NCBI GenBank assembly: GCA_937863625.1
Contig: CALMGO010000609.1
Location: forward strand, 1 to 11,214
Reading direction: 5' to 3'
Length of the DNA: 11,214 nucleotides
Source: an uncultured bacterium
GTDB lineage: Bacteria; Planctomycetota; DG-23; SLPQ01
Part shown: positions 1 to 5,573 of the stretch, piece after piece
How positions within the stretch are numbered: position 1 is the stretch's first letter
Layout of the letters: each line of letters opens with the position of its first letter
The notes under the pieces: generated by a model
Database searches by the model: none
Seen by the model: only the letters and a program-made list of their open reading frames with translations
Told to the model about the DNA's origin: nothing
Translations under genes and position numbers: made by a program

Positions 1-93
1 CTGTCTGGCCATCTCGAGAGGTGGACGCACGGCCTGGGAGTTTGGGACGTCGAGTTTGAAACCCCTGACTGTTCCGGATGTTACGCGCAGCAT
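1..93 (-). CDS. rsmD: Probable RsmD, 16S rRNA (guanine966-N2)-methyltransferase, N-terminal 31 codons only
   Basis: Reading leftwards from an ATG at 93, the frame stays open to the window edge, so only the first 31 residues are visible. They follow the usual RsmD N-terminus: a short beta strand (LRVTSG), a basic RG-F-KL segment, a V-P stretch, then an RP motif followed by the start of a helix (LEMARQ). This matches the family pattern R-I-x-G-x-x-R-G-x-x-L-x-x-P...RP-T-x-x-x-R. RsmD uses S-adenosylmethionine to methylate G966 of 16S rRNA in the small subunit. The SAM-binding and catalytic NPPY motifs would lie outside the window. The start is supported by an AGGAG Shine-Dalgarno site 5 nt upstream. 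The gene is divergent from the metallopeptidase array, with no visible functional link. The call rests on a short fragment; another protein with a similar N-terminus is possible. Confidence 0.72.
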   Translation of the reverse strand, partial: MLRVTSGTVRGFKLDVPNSQAVRPPLEMARQ

Positions 94-98
94 GTCGG

Positions 99-103
99 CT
101 CCT
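99..103 (-). promoter_or_regulatory. Shine-Dalgarno site of the rsmD-like gene
   Basis: On the minus strand AGGAG lies 5 nt before the ATG at 93. Together with the RsmD-like residues, this site supports a minus-strand gene start here rather than a plus-strand gene tail at the left edge. Confidence 0.7.
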
Positions 104-181
104 GAATAGAAGACAAGTTCGTGCTTTATTTTGCCAGGAGAGGGGCGAAAAGTGAAGATATTTGGGCGTCCGGCGCGAGGA

Positions 182-197
182 GCACGCCAAAGCGTGC
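182..197. other. Perfect 6-bp hairpin in the divergent intergenic region
   Basis: GCACGC (182-187) and GCGTGC (192-197) are exact reverse complements separated by the loop CAAA. No T-run follows on either strand, so it does not look like an intrinsic terminator. It lies between the divergent rsmD and metallopeptidase starts, about 100 bp upstream of the latter. It could be an operator half-site pair or a leader structure. The rest of the 94-298 gap shows no convincing promoter: only weak partial matches such as TTGCCA at 131-136. Confidence 0.35.
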
Positions 198-285
198 ATG
201 AGATTGTGCCTTTGGCTGGATTCTGGCCGATAGTCGTAGAGACTCTGCGTCACAGGATACGGGGGGCTTCATGTGGGAATTGAGT

Positions 286-293
286 GGAAGGGG
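286..293 (+). promoter_or_regulatory. Shine-Dalgarno site deciding the start of the first metallopeptidase gene
   Basis: The purine run GGAAGGGG ends 5 nt before the ATG at 299. An in-frame GTG at 284 would sit immediately before this run and has no comparable site. The ATG is therefore preferred, and it also gives a cleaner signal peptide (MKTR...). Confidence 0.65.
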
Positions 294-298
294 ACAAG

Positions 299-1681
299 AT
301 GAAGACGAGGGTATTCGCGGCGGCCGCAGTGGCACTCTGCATCATGTCAGGGTGGGCGGCCGGAGAAGACGCATTTACCGAACTGGCGCAGTCGGCGCGG
401 CTGGCGCTTGATACAGGGCGCCTCGCGGAGGCGGAGGCGCTTTTCCGGCAGGCCGAGGTCGCGGATAAGGGACGCCTAGGTGAGATTGCGCAGGATATGG
501 CGTGGACACATATAATCCTTGGGGCGGAGGCGGTGTCGGCAAAGCAGATGGCAGAGGCGGACGCGCACTTTGCCAAGGCGGATTGTCTTTGCGGGGGGTA
601 CCGGAAGTACCTCGCGGACCGATGGGAATACGCGCGGGTGTGCCTGACGAATGAGTCGATAGGCGCTGCATGGACAGACCCTCACAACGCGGACATGCGG
701 GCGCTCGTGGGCCGGGTAACATGGCTTCTTGAACTCAATGACAAGAATCCGCAGGCACACTATATGATGGGACAGGTCCACGAACTGATGCAACAGGAGG
801 CAAAGGCGGCGGCGGAGTACAAGAAGGCACTGGAGGCGGCGCACAAGGGGGCCGGGGGGAAGATAGCCGTCCTAAGAAAAGAGGCGCAAAAGGCGGCGGG
901 AGAGACGATCTATCATTGGTCCGGACTAGGGACGAACCCTGTGTGGCTCAAGAGCGACCCGGGGCCGTTTCAGAAATACAGTTGCGGGAAATTTCTGGTA
1001 TATCACCACAGCGTGCCATTGGCAAAACGCGTGGTCAGACTGTTGAAGCATAATCTGGACCTCGGAATCCTTGACGGAGTGATAACGGCCGAGGATCCGA
1101 TGCCGGAGGTCCTCACTGTATACCTCTATGCGAACCCCGCGGAGATGAAGGGTAACCTCGAAGGGAAATTCGCAGCGGCGGAGACCGGACGGAGGGAAGA
1201 CGGCGAGATTGTTCTTGATACAATCAGAGTGTGCCAGACGTATATGAATCTGACGCAGGACCTGTTGCCTCATGAACTGACGCACGTAAGACTGGCGCAT
1301 ATGAAATTGGGCAAACAGCGGCCGCCGATGTGGGTTGACGAGGGAATTGCGGCATCGAGCGAATCAGAAGACAGTCGGAGAAGAAGAGCGAAGAAGGTCC
1401 TGGAGACCAGGAAGTCCGACAGTAAGATCGCAATGGGCCGGCTATTTACGGGCAAGAGAATGCCGCTCGATGAGGAAAGCACGAGCTTTGTTTACGCGGA
1501 ATCCCTGGCGGTGGTCCAGGGGCTGGTGGAGAAGTACGGGCGGGAGAAATTCGTGCTTCTCATATGGACGCTAAAGACCGAGGAGCCGGAGAAGGCGTTC
1601 GCAGACGTTTATGGGGCAACGTACGAAGACATCGAGAAGGTGATGTATGAGTGGGCGGAGAAGACGGCGGCGGGGAAATAG
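299..1681 (+). CDS. Exported TPR-gluzincin metallopeptidase-like protein, copy 1
   Basis: The 460-residue product begins with a typical signal peptide (basic MKTR, an Ala-rich hydrophobic core, likely cleavage near WAAG at about 18-22), so it probably acts outside the cytoplasm. Residues of about 25-110 and 150-183 are helical, alanine-rich and TPR-like (LALDTGRLAEAEALFRQA; YKKALEAA). The C-terminal half is a peptidase MA-like (gluzincin) domain: H325-E326-L-T-H329, then 18 residues, then E348 in WVDEGIA. These are the expected two His and one Glu zinc ligands plus the catalytic Glu. A conserved Y399 in YAES follows 51 residues later. The HExxH-x18-E spacing equals that of M1 aminopeptidases, but I see no GxMEN exopeptidase motif. 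It is first of four paralogs; the stop is 27 nt before copy 2 with no terminator, so co-transcription is likely. The substrate is unknown. Zinc-protease fold is likely, activity inferred. Confidence 0.88.
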   Translation: MKTRVFAAAAVALCIMSGWAAGEDAFTELAQSARLALDTGRLAEAEALFRQAEVADKGRLGEIAQDMAWTHIILGAEAVSAKQMAEADAHFAKADCLCGGYRKYLADRWEYARVCLTNESIGAAWTDPHNADMRALVGRVTWLLELNDKNPQAHYMMGQVHELMQQEAKAAAEYKKALEAAHKGAGGKIAVLRKEAQKAAGETIYHWSGLGTNPVWLKSDPGPFQKYSCGKFLVYHHSVPLAKRVVRLLKHNLDLGILDGVITAEDPMPEVLTVYLYANPAEMKGNLEGKFAAAETGRREDGEIVLDTIRVCQTYMNLTQDLLPHELTHVRLAHMKLGKQRPPMWVDEGIAASSESEDSRRRRAKKVLETRKSDSKIAMGRLFTGKRMPLDEESTSFVYAESLAVVQGLVEKYGREKFVLLIWTLKTEEPEKAFADVYGATYEDIEKVMYEWAEKTAAGK

Positions 1682-1708
1682 AGACAAAGGCTCCAGGCGA
1701 AAGGCAAA

Positions 1709-3106
1709 ATGATGAAACTGAGGGTTAAGTGGTTCATGGCGACCGCGGCCGCCGCGGCGGCGCTACTCGGCGCCGGGGCGCCTGGAGGCGGAGATTTTGA
1801 CAAAACGGTAGAAGCGGCTCGGCTGGCCCTTGACACTTCGCGGGTAGAGGAGGCGGCGCAACTTTTTGAGCGAGCGGGCGCCATCGCTCCGGAGAGGATT
1901 GGCGAAATAGAGCAGGACAGGGCCTGGGCATACATAAGAATCGGCAACGACGCTCTCATCACAGACGACGTGGAAAAGGCTGACAGGTCGTTTGCGGTGG
2001 CGATGGCGATATACCCGGGATTCAAAGATGTGATACGCGAGCAATGGTCCTATACAAGGCTCTACGTCGTCAATGAGGCCATAACAGCGGCGTCCAAGGA
2101 TCCTCGCAACGCCGATTGGAAGTCGATAGAGAAGGACCTCAAGTGGCTTATAGAGCTTGCGCCTAAGGAGAAGGACCCGCACTACTCGCTGGGAGTCGTC
2201 TACCTATTTAAAGGGGAAACCGAGGCCGCCAGGCGGGAATTCATCGCGGTGCTCGGGGCAAAGGCGGGCGAAGGCGACAAGTCGGCTGACACACTGAGGG
2301 AAGAGTCCGCGAAGAAACTTGAGGGAAGACAGTACTCCTTCAATCTGAGGCCGGTCTATCCGCCGAGGATGAAGGCGGAACCGGGTCCGTTCCAGACACT
2401 TCGCAAGGGCGGCTGCGTCATTTCTCATCACAACCTGGACCTGGCGGTGCGTGTGGCGGCGACAATGAAGTACTATAGAGGTTTGCCGGTGCTCGACGGC
2501 GTATTGACGGCATCGGATCCTTTTCCCGAGGAGTGCAAGGTATATATATATGCGGATGAGGCGCAGTTTCAGGCCAGCGGAGGCAAGGAAATCTGGGCGG
2601 GCGGCCAGAGCAAGATGACGATCCTCGACGGAGAGGTGAAGAGCGCTACCATACAACTCTTTCAGACAACGGGGGAACTCACGGAAAGCGCGGTGCCGCA
2701 CGAACTGACGCACGTCAGGCTCGCGGCAAGCCCCTATTTCTACGGCACGATGCCGCTGTGGCTGCAAGAGGGGATAGCAAGTTCTTCGGAATCCGAGTAT
2801 AAAAAATCGCTTCACGCGCGTGTGATACTGCAGGCCTTCGACGACAAGAGACTCATTTCGGTGGAAGACCTTGTGAAGTTGGCTGCATACCCAACGAACA
2901 ACGCGAGCGACGTTTTCTACGCGGAAAGCGTAGCAATAGTGGAGTCACTCGTGGAAAAGTATGGCAAGGAGCCTTTTATAGAGTTCATGTCGCAACTTCA
3001 GGAGAAGAGCGGGACGGAAGCTCTGCGGAACGTCTATGGACTCTCGACTGTCAATGTAGAAGACATGGCTCTCGCGTGGGCGACAAAACGCGCGAAACAG
3101 GGTTAG
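1709..3106 (+). CDS. Exported TPR-gluzincin metallopeptidase-like protein, copy 2
   Basis: This 465-residue paralog of the upstream gene has the same architecture. A signal peptide with a long Ala-rich core covers about residues 1-25. TPR-like helices cover about 30-115 (LALDTSRVEEAAQLFERA) and one further repeat-like unit around 153-180 (LGVVYLFKGETEAARREF). The C-terminal gluzincin domain has H331-E332-L-T-H335, 18 residues, E354 in WLQEGIA, and Y404 in YAES. All zinc-ligand and catalytic positions are intact, so there is no sign of decay. Two adjacent ATGs (1709 and 1712) are possible starts; AAGG at 1701-1704 is a weak ribosome site, 4 or 7 nt away. The gene follows copy 1 by 27 nt and shares its HELTH version of the motif, suggesting these two are a closer pair. 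Function beyond a probable extracytoplasmic zinc protease cannot be assigned. Confidence 0.88.
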   Translation: MMKLRVKWFMATAAAAAALLGAGAPGGGDFDKTVEAARLALDTSRVEEAAQLFERAGAIAPERIGEIEQDRAWAYIRIGNDALITDDVEKADRSFAVAMAIYPGFKDVIREQWSYTRLYVVNEAITAASKDPRNADWKSIEKDLKWLIELAPKEKDPHYSLGVVYLFKGETEAARREFIAVLGAKAGEGDKSADTLREESAKKLEGRQYSFNLRPVYPPRMKAEPGPFQTLRKGGCVISHHNLDLAVRVAATMKYYRGLPVLDGVLTASDPFPEECKVYIYADEAQFQASGGKEIWAGGQSKMTILDGEVKSATIQLFQTTGELTESAVPHELTHVRLAASPYFYGTMPLWLQEGIASSSESEYKKSLHARVILQAFDDKRLISVEDLVKLAAYPTNNASDVFYAESVAIVESLVEKYGKEPFIEFMSQLQEKSGTEALRNVYGLSTVNVEDMALAWATKRAKQG

Positions 3107-3130
3107 ACACGGGAAACAGCACGGAAACAG
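3094..3130 (+). repeat. Three GAAACAG copies at the end of copy 2 and its downstream spacer
   Basis: GAAACAG occurs at 3094-3100 (inside the last codons of copy 2), 3113-3119 and 3124-3130. The last two belong to longer near-repeats, CACGGGAAACAG and CACGGAAACAG. The spacing (19 and 11 nt) is irregular. This may be replication slippage or chance; no function is evident. Confidence 0.4.
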
Positions 3131-3145
3131 AAGTCATATCCATAT

Positions 3146-3150
3146 AGAGG
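3146..3150 (+). promoter_or_regulatory. Shine-Dalgarno site supporting the GTG start of copy 3
   Basis: AGAGG ends 5 nt before the GTG at 3156. The overlapping ATG at 3154 is followed directly by TGA and cannot be the start. The GTG gives a complete signal peptide, so it is preferred over the internal ATG that begins MSVLLT. Confidence 0.6.
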
Positions 3151-3155
3151 CTTAT

Positions 3156-4532
3156 GTGAACAAGATTTCCAGGCAAGGCGTAGCGGCGATCTTAATGTCG
3201 GTCCTGCTGACGGCAGCGGCAGCGGGACAGGAGAGCTTTGATGCGGCGGCGGACGCCGGGCGGCTGGCGCTTGATACGGGGAGATTTGAAGAGGCGGCAG
3301 ACATTTTCCGGCAGGCGGCGGCTATCGATCCTGCACGAGAGCAGGAAATAGCGCTCGACTGGGGCTGGGCCTACTTGAGGCTTGGCTACGTTGCGCTGGC
3401 CAGGAGCGAGTGGCAGGACGCCGACAGCACGTTTTCTGCGGCGGTGGAGCATGACGGGCGGTTGGCGGAGCTTTTTGCGGCGCAGTGGGCATATGCAAGG
3501 CTAAGGCTCGCGTGGTCTTCGATAGAACAGGTGAAAGACAACCACAGGCGCGTCAGAACACGACCGCTCGTGGACGAGGCAGAGAGCATCCTGCAGCTCA
3601 TGCCGGATAACAGGGGCGCGCGTTATCTTTTGGGATGGCTGTACGAATACGAGAATCACGGCGAGGCGGCAAAGAACGAGTACAGGGCGGCAATAGGTGG
3701 AAACCCGTCAGGCAGCAATATGTCCGTAGACGCGTTTCGCAAGGCGGCGTACGAAGCAGTTAGCGCATCCGTGACGCCTTTCGGACCTATACCGGTCCAC
3801 CCGGGATTTGAAACGGTCGAGCCGGGAGATTTCAAGAGACACAAAACTGCGCATTTCGAGATCATACACCGCAACGCCGCGTTGGCCAGGAGGCTGGGGG
3901 CGGCGATGGAGTATTACATGTCAACTCCGGTGCTCGCTGGAGTGTTGGCGGGCAATGCGCGCCTCGGCAAGGCATGCATTGTGACGATATTCCCGACGAA
4001 AGAGGAATTCACAAAGTCGACGGGCAAACCAAGCTGGGTGGGCGGGGAGGCGAGTTTCCGGTTTGTGGGAGATGAGGTGACTGCGCAGATAGACCTTTAC
4101 CAGGGAAACGTGCACCTTATGGAGTCAACGGTGCCGCACGAGCTGGCGCACGTGAGGTTCGCGGTGAGCTCTTACTATGATCGCAAGCTGCCTCCGTGGA
4201 TACAAGAGGGGATTTCGGTGGCAGCTGAGACTGCCGTGGCGAGATGGTCATGGCTCAAGCGCATAGACAAAGCGCGCGAGGATGGCACGATAGCCACGGC
4301 GGAAGAGTTGATGGCACAGAAGGACGTACCTGACGATGGGCACGACCTTTTCTACGCGGAGGCGTATGCGGCTGTGTCGGCGATAGTGGAGGCGTTCGGG
4401 GTGGAGAGATTCGAGGCTTTCCTGGGCGCGGTAAGGCACAAGCCCCAAGAAGAAGCTCTCATGGAAGTCTACGGGATGAGAAGCGTCGATTTCGAGGATG
4501 TCATACTGGGTTGGCTTGGGACGTCCGAGTGA
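3156..4532 (+). CDS. Exported TPR-gluzincin metallopeptidase-like protein, copy 3
   Basis: The 458-residue product starts at GTG and has a signal peptide (MNKISRQG, then a hydrophobic stretch ending near TAAAAGQ). The mature N-terminus repeats the family pattern (AGRLALDTGRFEEAADIFRQA), with TPR-like helices over about residues 25-110 and another unit near 149-176 (LLGWLYEYENHGEAAKNEY). The gluzincin domain carries H328-E329-L-A-H332, 18 residues, E351 in WIQEGIS, and Y400 in YAEA. The catalytic set is intact. The Ala within HELAH, the YAEA ending and the stretch KPQEEALMEVYG resemble copy 4 more than copies 1-2, suggesting descent from a shared duplicate. It follows copy 2 by 49 nt. A terminator-like hairpin lies just after its stop, so it may end the main transcript. 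Substrate unknown. Confidence 0.88.
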   Translation: MNKISRQGVAAILMSVLLTAAAAGQESFDAAADAGRLALDTGRFEEAADIFRQAAAIDPAREQEIALDWGWAYLRLGYVALARSEWQDADSTFSAAVEHDGRLAELFAAQWAYARLRLAWSSIEQVKDNHRRVRTRPLVDEAESILQLMPDNRGARYLLGWLYEYENHGEAAKNEYRAAIGGNPSGSNMSVDAFRKAAYEAVSASVTPFGPIPVHPGFETVEPGDFKRHKTAHFEIIHRNAALARRLGAAMEYYMSTPVLAGVLAGNARLGKACIVTIFPTKEEFTKSTGKPSWVGGEASFRFVGDEVTAQIDLYQGNVHLMESTVPHELAHVRFAVSSYYDRKLPPWIQEGISVAAETAVARWSWLKRIDKAREDGTIATAEELMAQKDVPDDGHDLFYAEAYAAVSAIVEAFGVERFEAFLGAVRHKPQEEALMEVYGMRSVDFEDVILGWLGTSE

Positions 4533-4537
4533 GACAG

Positions 4538-4564
4538 CTGGGCCAACACGGGCTCGGGCTTTTT
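4538..4564 (+). terminator. Terminator-like hairpin between copies 3 and 4
   Basis: CTGGGCC (4538-4544) can pair with GGCTCGG (4551-4557) around the loop AACACG, giving 7 pairs of which two are G-U. After GC comes a run of five T (4560-4564). It begins 6 nt after the stop of copy 3 and ends 7 nt before the Shine-Dalgarno of copy 4. The two wobbles make it weak; it could permit partial readthrough and so lower copy 4 expression. Confidence 0.45.
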
Positions 4565-4580
4565 CAGACATGAGGATACG

Positions 4581-5519
4581 ATGGCAAAGAGAATGATATC
4601 AACGGCGAGAACGTTGGCAGGCACTGCGACGTTAGCGGTGGCAGGAGTCGTTGCCCTGTTTTTGCCGGCAGTCCTGCCTGTGACAGGTCTCAACGCCGCA
4701 ACGAGGTCGTTCAGCACGGACGCGTTCGAGTCATACAGGACCCGCAACTTCGACGTCAAAAACGAGGACCCTGAGATGGCGGAGCGGGTGGGAGCAGCGC
4801 TCGAGGACGCGCTCAGCAGGCCTGTTTTTGACGGTCTTCTACCTTCGGTGGACAATCTCGGCAGAGTAATAACGGTAATGCTGTACCCGACAACCGAGAG
4901 ATTCGCGGCGTCGACCGACCTGGAGCAAAGCGGCGGAGGCTCCATGGCCAAGGTCTCGGGCAACAAGGCCAAGGCAACGAAGATTGTGCTGGACGCAAGC
5001 CAGCCGGGCCTGATCGAGAGTATTGTGCCGCACGAACTGGCACATGCTCGTTTTTACGAAAGCGACCTCTACCATAATAACGTGCCGTCGTGGGTGAGCG
5101 AAGGCATAGCGGTGGCCGCCGAGAGCGAAGACTCAAGAAACGCCAGGGCGGCGCTTATGAAGCGAGCTCTCGATTCGGAGGAGTTGGCCGGCGCATTGGA
5201 ATTGATGGCGACGGAGAATCCTCCGAATGAAAACCGCAGCCTTTTCTACGCGGAGGCTTATGCGGCGGCAGCGGGGCTTGTCAACGCGTACGGCTCGGAG
5301 AAGTTTGCCGAGTTCATCGCGGCGGTGCGCTACAAGTCCCAGACCGATGCGCTGGTTGATATTTACGGAATCCAACCGGTCGACCTTGAAGATCTCATGC
5401 TTGAGTGGCTGGAGGCTCACGTGCCGAAAGACGAAGGCGGCACGCGCGCAGATGGAGAGCCTATTTTCATCAAAGAAGGTTCGGGCATCGCAAAGGCTGG
5501 AGGAAACCCGGACCAGTAA
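4581..5519 (+). CDS. Short exported gluzincin metallopeptidase-like protein, copy 4 (no TPR region)
   Basis: This 312-residue paralog keeps only the catalytic half of its three upstream neighbours. After an N-terminal signal peptide or membrane anchor (about residues 10-38, a hydrophobic TLAVAGVVALFLPAVLPV core), it enters directly the strand that opens the peptidase domain in the others (YRTRNFDVKNED). The zinc site is H151-E152-L-A-H155, 18 residues, E174 in WVSEGIA, with Y223 in YAEA, all intact. A C-terminal tail of about 30 residues beyond the shared end is Gly/Lys-rich. The ATG has a TGAGGA Shine-Dalgarno with 5-nt spacing, so the short form is a genuine gene start rather than a fragment. 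The missing roughly 170-residue helical region suggests domain deletion after duplication, or the reverse: a core form to which TPRs were added. Closest sibling appears to be copy 3. Confidence 0.86.
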   Translation: MAKRMISTARTLAGTATLAVAGVVALFLPAVLPVTGLNAATRSFSTDAFESYRTRNFDVKNEDPEMAERVGAALEDALSRPVFDGLLPSVDNLGRVITVMLYPTTERFAASTDLEQSGGGSMAKVSGNKAKATKIVLDASQPGLIESIVPHELAHARFYESDLYHNNVPSWVSEGIAVAAESEDSRNARAALMKRALDSEELAGALELMATENPPNENRSLFYAEAYAAAAGLVNAYGSEKFAEFIAAVRYKSQTDALVDIYGIQPVDLEDLMLEWLEAHVPKDEGGTRADGEPIFIKEGSGIAKAGGNPDQ

Positions 5520-5537
5520 AAGGCCGGCCTTACCGGC
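5518..5537 (-). terminator. Weak terminator candidate downstream of addA
   Basis: On the minus strand GCCGG-TAAGG-CCGGC (5537-5523) is a 5-bp all-GC stem followed by C and four T. It lies about 36 nt after the addA stop and abuts the stop codon of the convergent copy 4. The short stem and short T-run make it marginal. Confidence 0.27.
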
Positions 5538-5573
5538 TGCGGACGGCTGAGGGCAGCACAGTATTTATAGGCT

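Noticed and set aside
1..109. Plus-strand open frames at the left edge ending at TGA (103-105) or TAG (107-109), possible tail of an upstream gene
   Set aside because: The minus-strand reading from 93 gives recognisable RsmD N-terminal residues and a well-spaced AGGAG site; the plus-strand readings resemble nothing I know.
110..285. Sigma-70 promoter candidates such as TTGCCA (131-136) with GATATT (157-162)
   Set aside because: Spacing of 20 nt and imperfect boxes; not better than chance, so not listed as a feature.
284..298. In-frame GTG at 284 as the start of the first metallopeptidase gene
   Set aside because: The Shine-Dalgarno purine run lies downstream of this GTG and is ideally placed for the ATG at 299.
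299..1681. Assignment of the paralogs to the M1 aminopeptidase family on the basis of HExxH-x18-E
   Set aside because: No GxMEN motif and no M1-like N-terminal domain; only the zinc-site spacing is shared, so a general gluzincin (peptidase MA-like) call is safer.
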